61,285 nucleotides of DNA from an uncultured Saprospiraceae bacterium (GTDB lineage: Bacteria > Bacteroidota > Bacteroidia > Chitinophagales > Saprospiraceae): the NCBI GenBank assembly GCA_937981555.1, contig CALJOK010000006.1, positions 1 to 61,285 of the forward strand. The letters run 5' to 3'. Numbering within the stretch: position 1 is the first letter of the stretch; each line of letters opens with the position of its first letter. The notes under the pieces are model-generated. The model had not been told where the DNA came from, made no database searches, and was given only the letters and a program-made list of their open reading frames with translations. Below, piece after piece: positions 54,275 through 61,285 of the stretch. The translations under genes and the position numbers were made by a program.

Positions 54275-56029
54275 TTATTCAACAATAACCCCATCAAAAT
54301 ATTTATAACTAGCTGTCATTCGATTTACTGTTTCTTCATGTCCTAACAATGCCATAATATCAAAAACAGATGGTCCCATTGTCGTTCCAGAAACTGCCAA
54401 CCTCAAAATTGGCAACACCTCTCCAAAACCTAATTCTTGCTCTTCCATAAATTGTTTCACCGCCGATTCAATGGTAATCGCATCAAATGACATGATCCCT
54501 TTTATAGTAGCTGCAAGTAAGTTCATCTTTTCTCTACTTTCTGGCTTCCATCTTTTTTGAATTGTCTTATCATCATAAGATTTTATTGGCTCAAAAAGAT
54601 AATAGCCTGATTCTAAAATTTCAGGAATAAAATGTACTCGCTCCTTCATCATCGCAGCTACCTTTTCCAAAAATGCTTCATTTGCTCCAAGCCCTTTTTC
54701 TGACAATAAAACACCCAACTCCTCTGCAATTTTTTCATCATCTTTATTCATCAAATATTGCTGATTGAACCAACGTGCTTTTTCATAATCAAACTTGGCT
54801 CCTGACTTCCCTACTCTTTCTAATGAAAAAGCATTAATCATTTCTTTCATTGAAAACATCTCTTGTTCCGTTCCAGGATTCCAGCCAAGGAAAACTAAAA
54901 AGTTATTTACCGCTTTTGCATCAAATCCAATTTCTTTAAATCCAACAAAAGAGTCAGCCTCAGATTTACCTTCCCATGAAAGTGGAAAAACTGGAAACCC
55001 TAATCGGTCACCATCTCGCTTGCTCAATTTTCCATACATCGCACTCTTCAAAAATGCTTTCACCGCTTTCTTTTTTCCATCATCATTTTTTCCAACCTTC
55101 AATTGACTTTGAATATCTTTTGGATTACTAAAAACTTGCGCCACAATTTTTTTCACATCCTCCAAACTTATTTCTAAGTCTGTTGATTTCATGAATTCGG
55201 CAGCAAAACTTTCCGTGAATTGATCCTTCGTTCTTTTCGTTACATAGGTATTCGGAGCTGGTTTTAAGATCAATGGTAAATGCGCAAATTTCGGCATCGA
55301 ATCTTCCCAACCAAAACATCGATACATCATCACATGAAGTCCCGTGCTCGGCAACCATTCTTCTCCTCGAATCACGTGAGTGATTTCCATCAAATGATCA
55401 TCGACAATATTTGCCAAGTGATAAGTTGGTAATCCTCCACTCTTCATCAATACTTTATCATCCAACTCATTGGTTTGAAAAGTAACTTCCTCTCGAATCA
55501 GATCATTAACTGTAACCTCTTGATTCTCAGGCATCTTAAATCGAATCGTATAAGGCGTTTCATTTTCTAACAATACTTTTACATCTTCTTCAGACAGACT
55601 CAAACTATTCCTCATCATCATCCGAGTGCTTGCATCATATTGAAAGGAGTGCTTTCCTTCTGCCTTCACTTTTTCTCGCATCGCATCCAATTCTTCCGCT
55701 GTATCAAAAGCATAGTAAGCATGCTCATTATCCAATAACTGCTGCATATATTTTTGATAAATATCTTTTCGTTCTGACTGTCGATATGGTCCAAAATCAC
55801 CTCCGATCCCTGGCCCTTCGTCCGGTTCCAATCCACACCACTTTAGAGCATTTACAATATAATCTTCAGCACCTTCCACATATCTTTTCTGATCTGTATC
55901 TTCAATTCGAAGTACGAATGTGCCGCCATGTTTTTTGGCTAATAAATAATCGTAGAGTGCTGTTCGGACTCCTCCAATATGTAAAGCCCCTGTTGGACTT
56001 GGTGCAAATCTTACCCTCATTTTTGTCAT
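54275..56029 (-). CDS. gltX: Glutamyl-tRNA synthetase with a large insertion before the KMSKS-type loop
   Basis: The protein has 584 residues, about 70-80 more than most bacterial GluRS. It shows the class I start VRFAPSPTGALHIGGVRTALYDYL (HIGH-type HIGG, 17-20), FVLRIEDTDQKRY (38-50), ITHVIRGEEWLPSTGLHV (216-232) and the KLSKRDGDRLGFPVFPL loop (334-350). Between LPLILKPAPN (251-260) and KLSKR is an extra ~70-residue helical segment (TKRTKDQFTESFAAEFM ... KKAVKAFLKSAMY) that I do not expect at this position. The C-terminal anticodon-binding region is present. It charges tRNA-Glu. It leads an operon with the RDD and small proteins. ATG at 56018-56020 is an alternative start. Confidence 0.93.
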   Translation of the reverse strand: MTKMRVRFAPSPTGALHIGGVRTALYDYLLAKKHGGTFVLRIEDTDQKRYVEGAEDYIVNALKWCGLEPDEGPGIGGDFGPYRQSERKDIYQKYMQQLLDNEHAYYAFDTAEELDAMREKVKAEGKHSFQYDASTRMMMRNSLSLSEEDVKVLLENETPYTIRFKMPENQEVTVNDLIREEVTFQTNELDDKVLMKSGGLPTYHLANIVDDHLMEITHVIRGEEWLPSTGLHVMMYRCFGWEDSMPKFAHLPLILKPAPNTYVTKRTKDQFTESFAAEFMKSTDLEISLEDVKKIVAQVFSNPKDIQSQLKVGKNDDGKKKAVKAFLKSAMYGKLSKRDGDRLGFPVFPLSWEGKSEADSFVGFKEIGFDAKAVNNFLVFLGWNPGTEQEMFSMKEMINAFSLERVGKSGAKFDYEKARWFNQQYLMNKDDEKIAEELGVLLSEKGLGANEAFLEKVAAMMKERVHFIPEILESGYYLFEPIKSYDDKTIQKRWKPESREKMNLLAATIKGIMSFDAITIESAVKQFMEEQELGFGEVLPILRLAVSGTTMGPSVFDIMALLGHEETVNRMTASYKYFDGVIVE

Positions 56030-56159
56030 TGAATTGAGTTTTTATTTTTAAAAAATCGAAAATTAGTTTTTTATATTTAGCAGCAATTATCATTCACCAC
56101 GCGTTATATTTTTACTTTGACTTCAGTCTATCTATTTCCCCTTTGAAAAAAAATTTCAG

Positions 56160-56167
56160 CAAAGATA
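56160..56167 (-). promoter_or_regulatory. Possible -7 box of the gltX operon
   Basis: On the minus strand TATCTTTG, a full match to TAnnTTTG, lies about 130 bp upstream of the gltX start. No TTTG is seen at the -33 position. Confidence 0.4.
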
Positions 56168-56328
56168 AATAAAATGTGCATGTAGCCATGTTCACCTTTT
56201 TTATTTTTTTTATTATAAAACAAATAAGCCTACCAGACGTAATTCACAACAGTACATTTTCCCAACAAATTTTGCCATTAGTTTTTAAACAGAGAATTCA
56301 ACACCTTAAATTAACACCTAATAGAATT

Positions 56329-56961
56329 ATGTATTTAGTAAAAACACCACAACTTATCCAAAATCTTTTTCCCAATTTTACATGGAGAATTCCAACCGAA
56401 GAAAAAGTAATTTATCTGACTTTCGATGATGGACCAATTCCTGAGGTAACTCCTTGGGTGCTCGATCAATTAAAAAAGTATCAAGCCAAAGCTACATTTT
56501 TTTGTGTAGGTGAAAATGTGAAAAAGAATGCGCCTGTTTTTGACCAAGTTGTCAATTCTGGTCACACAGTCGGCAATCATACTTTCAACCACCTCAATGG
56601 TTGGGGAACTGAAAACATTCCTTACTTTCACAATATTCGAAATTGTGCTCACTTGGTAAAATCATCTTTGTTCCGACCTCCGTACGGAAGAATGTTGCCT
56701 AAGCAAGCTCAATTTTTGCAACGTCATTATCAGATTGTGATGTGGGATGTATTGAGTGGAGATTTTGATCCAGATATTACGAAGGAAAAATGTTTGGAAA
56801 ATGTAATTAAAAATACGAAGACGGGTTCCATCATCGTCTTCCACGATAGCTTAAAAGCGAAAGATAAATTGGAATATGTGTTGCCAAAAGTTTTGGAACA
56901 TTTTTCAAAACAAGGTTTTCGTTTTGAAACTTTGAAAGAGAAAGAAGAGGTTTTGAATTAG
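56329..56961 (+). CDS. Polysaccharide deacetylase, NodB domain
   Basis: The frame is open from 56176, but the part before M at 56329 is low-complexity. The later start gives MYLVKTPQLIQNLFPNFTWRIPTEEKVIYLTFDDGP, the typical beginning of Bacteroidota NodB proteins (210 residues). Catalytic features: D33-D34 in TFDDGP, H84 and H88 in GNHTFNHLN, RPPYG (116-120), VMWDV (137-141) and H172 in VFHDS. The family removes acetyl groups from peptidoglycan or other N-acetylated sugars in a metal-dependent manner. There is no signal peptide with this start, so location is uncertain. It is divergent from gltX. Confidence 0.88.
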   Translation: MYLVKTPQLIQNLFPNFTWRIPTEEKVIYLTFDDGPIPEVTPWVLDQLKKYQAKATFFCVGENVKKNAPVFDQVVNSGHTVGNHTFNHLNGWGTENIPYFHNIRNCAHLVKSSLFRPPYGRMLPKQAQFLQRHYQIVMWDVLSGDFDPDITKEKCLENVIKNTKTGSIIVFHDSLKAKDKLEYVLPKVLEHFSKQGFRFETLKEKEEVLN

Positions 56962-56982
56962 AAAATTGATATTATTAAAAGG

Positions 56983-57024
56983 AAAAGGTTTTGTAATTAC
57001 GTTGTTACAAAACCTTTTTTTATT
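56983..57024 (+). terminator. Intrinsic terminator of the deacetylase gene
   Basis: AAAAGGTTTTGTAA (56983-56996) pairs with TTACAAAACCTTTT (57005-57018), followed by further Ts. It lies 22 bp after the stop codon. Confidence 0.85.
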
Positions 57025-57126
57025 GATATATATTTTTGAAGATTTCCTTTTTCACTTTGGACAGCTTGCAGAAGCATGAGTCGTCTTGAATTTTTTGGTG
57101 CATTTCATTTTTCGTTCTATGATAAA

Positions 57127-57162
57127 AAAAACCTCTAGCAGATTAATTTGCTAGAGGTTTTT
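57127..57162. terminator. Strong hairpin without an obvious upstream gene
   Basis: AAAAACCTCTAGCA (57127-57140) is perfectly complementary to TGCTAGAGGTTTTT (57149-57162), with an 8-base loop; A-runs and T-runs make it usable in both directions. It lies about 100 bp after the deacetylase terminator. A short untranslated RNA between the two is possible. Confidence 0.75.
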
Positions 57163-58008
57163 GAATTCCCAAAGCAATCTTCCGAGTAAATATTTTTTCA
57201 CGATTATTTATTCCTAAAAAAATAAGTGCCGATTCGGAATTATGATAAATCAATTCAAGCTAAAATCAAAACAATACATTTACGTAAACACATGGTTAGT
57301 ATTCCACTTATTATAATATTAATCATCAACTAAAAAATGATCTAGAACAGCAAGTTTTAATTATCCATTCCATTTATCTTCTAGTTTTAATTATTAAGAT
57401 TTGGATTAATATTCTCGTTTAATTTATTATACTGCAACTATATATTCTTAATTAATTTCAGCAAGAAGCATTTAATTTATTTAGTCATAAAAACTAAAAT
57501 TATTGTTTTTTTTATTTCATTTTAAAAAAAAAACATCATATATTGTAAATCCAAGAGCCAAAGAAAATAAACACATCATCAATTCCATTTCACAATGGAG
57601 TTCCTCATCATAATACTTTCCTTGACTCTTCTATTTTAGTTTCTCTATCAAAAAACATTATACACTTTAGAGAATAAATAATCAGGTTGTTTTTATTTTT
57701 TACTTAAAAAGTTGAATTCATAGTACGGTATCGAACTATGTAGTATTTCTTTTTATTAGTACATTTTAAAATAATTTACTATTTGTATTCAAGTCTTTTT
57801 TGTAAATCTGTATCAGATTTATCAATTGACTTATTACAAGGATTTGATCAATAATTTATATTAATAAAAGTTGGTACTTATTTTTCCTTACTCTGTGGAA
57901 AAGGGAATCAAATTTATTAATAGACTATTATGGTCAAGCACTTATATTATTATCTTAAAACCAAAAAAAACATCTTGCCTATGCCTAAAACCCTATGCTT
58001 ACCTTAAG

Positions 58009-58040
58009 TAAAGTAGATTACTTTAATTCTTAATTAAAGT
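58009..58040 (+). promoter_or_regulatory. Two overlapping, mutually exclusive palindromes
   Basis: TAAAGTA-GAT-TACTTTA (58009-58025) and ACTTTAATT-CTT-AATTAAAGT (58020-58040) share the TACTTTA/ACTTTA bases, so only one can form at a time. They lie about 100 bp before the start of the 820-residue secreted-protein gene and may be an operator pair or an RNA switch. Confidence 0.45.
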
Positions 58041-58136
58041 CAATCACGCATTTTTTTTAATAAAAAATTCAATCGGAAAAGATTTATCCCAAAATCTTAA
58101 GCAACCCCTTTTTTTTTAACTTAAAAAAGTTTAATT

Positions 58137-60599
58137 ATGAAACTCATCCTTATCTTAAAAACACAATTATTATTCATGTGTTTTTTATTTATTTTTAGTA
58201 CAAATTTAATGGCTCAATGCGAAAGCTCCCCTACGGCATGCCAACCACAAGCTGGGGGTCATGGCCCTGACCCTTGTGATGCCAAAATCTATTGTTCAAA
58301 TAGTGGATCTGTTGAACACGGCTTAATAGCCTGTACAACTGCTGCAGATACAGACGGATGTGGAGTAGAAGCAAGCCTTACTTCATTTTTCACAGATCCT
58401 TCTCTTTTTATTGCAGAAGGAGTTCCAGTTGATTGCTATAGCGAAGGTGGAACAAACTACACCCATGTTCAATGGATTAAATTTGCAACACCTCCTAATA
58501 TCAATACAGTCAAATTACAAGGTGTTGGTCAAATGACATCATGGGTTGTTTTCCATGCAGGATCAGAGTTGAATGATGGCAACTTAGAGTTACTTGGATG
58601 TGATGATTTAACATATGTGGATGGTGCTTGTTCAGATATGAATCAATGGAAAGTATGGACTAATTCAGACGCAGTTATCGATGATGATTTTGTTAATGTA
58701 TATTATATCGCATTATTCTATGACGATACTAGCAATGGTTCAATTAACTTTAAGGTAAAAGAATGTGAATTTATTTTAACATGTGAACCAGAAATTACTT
58801 GCCCAGAACCTAGCGCATGTCTTACCACTCAACAACAAGTTATAGATTGGTATAATGATGTTTCTTATGGGGGATGTGGACAAGCAGTAATGGTATCTGC
58901 AATTCCTTCAATTGCTGATGTAGGAGAATGCACTAGTACTGTTGTTTTTACTTTAGTTGATCCTGATGGTAATCCGATAGTACATAATGGAGTTATTGTA
59001 AAGTGTACTACTTCTGTTAATATTGACATGACCGATCCAGAAATTGTCGATGTAGATGATTATACTTTAACTGGTTGTAATACGCCTTGGCCTGCAAATC
59101 TCGCTACTTCTTGGACGGACAATTGTTCGGGTGGTGGTAATCTTAATTCTGATGCAGGAGTCGATGGTACTACTTCTGGATGTATTCAGACTCGTGTTTA
59201 TACTTTTACCGTAACTGATGATTGTGGTAATTCTGATACGGAAACTACTACTCTTTCGCGTAAGTACAATATGACTGCTCCAGTAATTCTCGATGTAGAC
59301 GATTATACTTTAACTGGTTGTAATACGCCGTGGCCTGCTAACCTCGCTACTTCTTGGACGGACAATTGTTCGGGTGGTGGTAATCTTAATTCTGATGCAG
59401 GGGTCGATGGTACTACTTCTGGATGTATTCAAACTCGTGTTTATTCTTTTACCGTAACTGATGACTGTGGTAACTCTGATTCGGAAACTACTACTCTTTC
59501 TAGATTGTATGTGGATAACCTCACCTGCAATATCGAAGTTAATCCAACAAATGATTGTTCCGGAATAGATGTTACTTTAGATGCCGTATCCGACACCGGT
59601 TGTGGAGATTTACCTGCTGGATATTCTTATGCGTACTCATGGAGTAATGGAGCAACAACATCATCCATTACTGTTGGAGCGGGTACTTATACTGTAGATA
59701 TTTCCATTATTGATCCTACTGGTAATAGTAATGCAACCTGTTCTACATCTTGTGACTACACCATTTCCGAAGAATGTGAAACATCTTGGGCTAAGGCCTC
59801 AAATAGTTTGTGCTTCAATGAATTAGGAGGAGAAGGTTGTAATAATGCGAACAATCTTCCATGGGGTTTCACAACTCCTGTTACAATAGGTCAAACATAT
59901 ACATTTGATCTACTAGAAGGAGCACCAGGCCAATGCGCGAATAATGGATCATTAGGTGATGATGTTGGTGATGTTACAATTACATGGGATGGCAACACAC
60001 CAGTAATCAATATTAATACTAATGACGGTGAGCATTATCTTCAGGAAGTTCATGTTTGGATAGGATGTAATCCACTTCCTAAAAAAGGGAAAAAATGTAA
60101 GTCTGTTCCTGGACAACTTGGATGTACCTACGAGAATATCAACTCTACTAATTTCCTTATAGATGGGAGTAATAATATTTGTAATGGCAATACTTCATGT
60201 GACCAAATTTGGATAGCTATTCATGCCGTTACTTGTGATCTCAAATGTGAAAATGAATCATTCAATAATACAGATATCGAAACCTCTTTTATTCAAAATG
60301 ATAAAACGGAAATACAGATATCTAAAATGAACATTAATACATTTGATTATCTAATTTATCCTAATCCTCTCGAAGGTGGTAAACTGGATATAGCAATGAA
60401 CATCTTAGATGAAAACGAAGTATTTATTAGAATCTTTAATATACAAGGAGTTTTGATTCACCAGAAATCTCTCCAAGCAGTTGAAGGAGAAAATAAATAT
60501 TCATTTGATATGCAGAATTTTGATAATGGAATCTACTTTTTAAATATTCAAAATGGTGAGGACGTAATCACTAAACGGTTTATTAAAAATGATAGATAA
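58137..60599 (+). CDS. T9SS-secreted protein with duplicated HYR-like domain and type A sorting domain
   Basis: The 820-residue protein has a signal peptide (LLFMCFLFIFSTNLMAQ, cleavage near residue 27). The N-terminal ~220 residues are Cys-rich and beta-type (CGVEASLTSFFTDPSLFIAEGVPVDCYSEGG...). Two almost identical HYR-like domains (81 residues each, starting at DVDDYTLTGCNTPW) cover residues ~305-465. Another Ig/SprB-like domain (YSWSNGATTSSITVGAGTYTVDI) and a Cys-rich region with KKGKKCKS follow. The last ~80 residues are a type A sorting tail (YPNPLEGGKLDIAM, IRIFNIQGVLIHQ, DMQNFDNGIYFLNI, KRFIKN). It is a predicted exported surface protein; function unknown. It stands alone between a long spacer and a terminator. 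Confidence 0.88.
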   Translation: MKLILILKTQLLFMCFLFIFSTNLMAQCESSPTACQPQAGGHGPDPCDAKIYCSNSGSVEHGLIACTTAADTDGCGVEASLTSFFTDPSLFIAEGVPVDCYSEGGTNYTHVQWIKFATPPNINTVKLQGVGQMTSWVVFHAGSELNDGNLELLGCDDLTYVDGACSDMNQWKVWTNSDAVIDDDFVNVYYIALFYDDTSNGSINFKVKECEFILTCEPEITCPEPSACLTTQQQVIDWYNDVSYGGCGQAVMVSAIPSIADVGECTSTVVFTLVDPDGNPIVHNGVIVKCTTSVNIDMTDPEIVDVDDYTLTGCNTPWPANLATSWTDNCSGGGNLNSDAGVDGTTSGCIQTRVYTFTVTDDCGNSDTETTTLSRKYNMTAPVILDVDDYTLTGCNTPWPANLATSWTDNCSGGGNLNSDAGVDGTTSGCIQTRVYSFTVTDDCGNSDSETTTLSRLYVDNLTCNIEVNPTNDCSGIDVTLDAVSDTGCGDLPAGYSYAYSWSNGATTSSITVGAGTYTVDISIIDPTGNSNATCSTSCDYTISEECETSWAKASNSLCFNELGGEGCNNANNLPWGFTTPVTIGQTYTFDLLEGAPGQCANNGSLGDDVGDVTITWDGNTPVININTNDGEHYLQEVHVWIGCNPLPKKGKKCKSVPGQLGCTYENINSTNFLIDGSNNICNGNTSCDQIWIAIHAVTCDLKCENESFNNTDIETSFIQNDKTEIQISKMNINTFDYLIYPNPLEGGKLDIAMNILDENEVFIRIFNIQGVLIHQKSLQAVEGENKYSFDMQNFDNGIYFLNIQNGEDVITKRFIKNDR
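59049..59520 (+). repeat. 243-bp tandem duplication inside the secreted-protein gene
   Basis: The copy starting at 59049 is repeated at 59292, an offset of 243 bp (81 codons), with only a handful of base changes. It encodes two successive HYR-like domains that differ by very few residues. The near identity in DNA indicates a recent duplication or gene conversion. Confidence 0.9.
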
Positions 60600-60647
60600 T
60601 GTAAGAAATTAGAGCATTCTTAGTCTCTTTTTTTTAAACAAACTACC

Positions 60648-60681
60648 GGCAGTCTCATTATTTTATGAGGCTGCCTTTTTT
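60648..60681 (+). terminator. Intrinsic terminator
   Basis: GGCAGTCTCAT (60648-60658) pairs with ATGAGGCTGCC (60665-60675, one G-U), followed by a run of Ts (60676-60681). It ends the 820-residue protein gene. Confidence 0.85.
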
Positions 60682-60853
60682 ATTGATAGCTTGATACTTA
60701 CGAATAATAAATGAATATTTAAGCCTTATTCTTGACTTCAATCACGTCTTCTAAATTGATATAATAACTCTATTCAAAACTAGTTAATGATAAAATAGGA
60801 GAAAAAGGAATAGATGAGTTTTAGTAAAGTTAGTTTCATTTTTCGATTTTAAA

Positions 60854-61285
60854 CTATACAATTATTAATTTCAATATTTTCACTTCCCCCGTTTCCTCTT
60901 TTATTTTTACAAAAAACAAACCTTGCCCTGTCAAAGTTGGCAACTCATAATTACTCCTCCCCGCTCCCACTTCCATTTTTTTAGAAAAAAGAAATTGTCC
61001 GATTTCATTAAATATTTCTATTTCAAAATAAGCATTTTCCGCTAGGTCAAAAACTAACTGAGTCGTTCCTCCTTGCTCTACCAAATTAGGAATCAACTGA
61101 ATCGAATATTTTTTATCCAACTCATTTACCGCAGTCATAAAACCAACTTCCATTTCTAAAATCTCTATACAGCCGTTCGCATCGGTGACAGTTACCGTAT
61201 AAACTCCAGGCAAAAGATTTTCCGCCAACGCAGTCGTATCGCCATTGCTCCATAGGTATTGATAATTGGGTACGCCTCCAGTTGG
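60854..61285 (-). CDS. C-terminal end of an SprB-repeat protein with type A sorting domain (5' end beyond window)
   Basis: The frame is open to the right edge (codons continue to base 61285), so the true start lies outside. The visible 143 residues begin with PTGGVPNYQYLWSNGDTT, then LLPGVYTVTVTDANGC, the classic SprB-type repeat. The remaining ~80 residues are a type A sorting tail (IQLIPNLVEQGGTTQLVF, FEIEIFNEIGQFLFSKKM, TLTGQGLFFVKI, KILKLIIV). A TTG at 61228 could be read as a start, but it sits in the middle of the SprB repeat. It is therefore the end of a larger exported protein, convergent with the 820-residue gene. Confidence 0.88.
   Translation of the reverse strand, partial: PTGGVPNYQYLWSNGDTTALAENLLPGVYTVTVTDANGCIEILEMEVGFMTAVNELDKKYSIQLIPNLVEQGGTTQLVFDLAENAYFEIEIFNEIGQFLFSKKMEVGAGRSNYELPTLTGQGLFFVKIKEETGEVKILKLIIV

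Larger units (their letters stand above)
56962..58136. other. Long AT-rich non-coding region
   Basis: About 1.2 kb without a believable gene. It contains the deacetylase terminator, a second strong hairpin at 57127-57162 with no gene before it, and overlapping palindromes at 58009-58040. The stretch between is low in GC and rich in A- and T-runs; no tRNA-like or riboswitch-like fold was recognised. Confidence 0.5.

Noticed and set aside
56176-56328. Upstream extension of the deacetylase gene
   Set aside because: The residues are low-complexity, and known NodB proteins of this type start at the MYLVKTP-like segment.
61228-61228. TTG as start of the right-edge gene
   Set aside because: The frame continues upstream with a normal SprB repeat to the window edge, so this is an internal codon.

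Overview
This window is visibly AT-rich and comes from a member of the Bacteroidota, most likely a saprospirian (Saprospiraceae-like) marine or freshwater bacterium. The reasons are giant secreted proteins with HYR/Ig-like repeats, C-terminal sorting domains of the type IX secretion system (both type A tails and one CHU_C/type B tail), a PorP/SprF protein beside an OmpA/PD40 protein, and several promoters of the Bacteroidota form TTTG-N18..21-TAnnTTTG. No tRNA, rRNA, CRISPR array, insertion sequence or phage gene was seen.

Layout. (1) 1-15140, minus: the 5' part of a giant adhesin gene, at least 5046 codons, that runs off the left edge. It carries a signal peptide, a cadherin-like domain, a P-domain, FG-GAP repeats, a CARDB-like domain, about 33 HYR-like domains and then 23 complete copies of a ~51-residue GCDS repeat. 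(2) 15825-28532: mostly housekeeping. It holds a class IV aminotransferase, a PBP4-type carboxypeptidase lipoprotein, a TMTC-like GT-C/TPR membrane protein, UvrC, an unknown membrane protein, topoisomerase IV subunit A, a small T9SS cargo protein and an MscS channel. Convergent pairs are separated by clear shared hairpin terminators. (3) 28891-33362: two ECF sigma-factor modules pointing at each other. One is sigma plus a protein that appears to join an inner-membrane anti-sigma-like region to an outer-membrane barrel. The other is sigma, anti-sigma-like protein and DUF4097 protein. (4) 33672-38432: a class C beta-lactamase-family hydrolase, a YdeI/DUF1905 protein, a PadR-M23 peptidase operon with a clear operator/promoter, a small unknown protein and two unusual non-coding regions. 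(5) 38511-52769, minus: a 3056-residue giant adhesin with a type B sorting domain, then PorP/SprF, then OmpA/PD40, then a cytochrome-like FG-GAP lipoprotein. Hairpins sit after each gene. (6) 53447-56961: gltX-RDD-small protein operon and a divergent NodB deacetylase. (7) 56962-61285: a long AT-rich non-coding stretch, a T9SS cargo protein with a recent internal duplication, and the C-terminal end of an SprB-repeat protein cut by the right edge.

How the parts may work together. The two giant adhesins, the 820-residue cargo, the 341-residue cargo and the right-edge protein are probably exported by the type IX machinery, which is encoded elsewhere. PorP/SprF and OmpA/PD40 next to the 3056-residue adhesin are the usual partners for anchoring type B cargo at the cell surface. 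The two sigma modules look like envelope-sensing circuits.

The items most worth a second look are the sigma/trans-envelope fusion pair, the beta-sandwich domains nested inside HYR domains in both giant adhesins, the higher-order repeat in the first adhesin, the twin repeat-plus-terminator modules at 35.56-35.79 kb, the apparently leaderless PadR promoter with an operator in its spacer, and the insertion before the KMSKS-type loop of glutamyl-tRNA synthetase.
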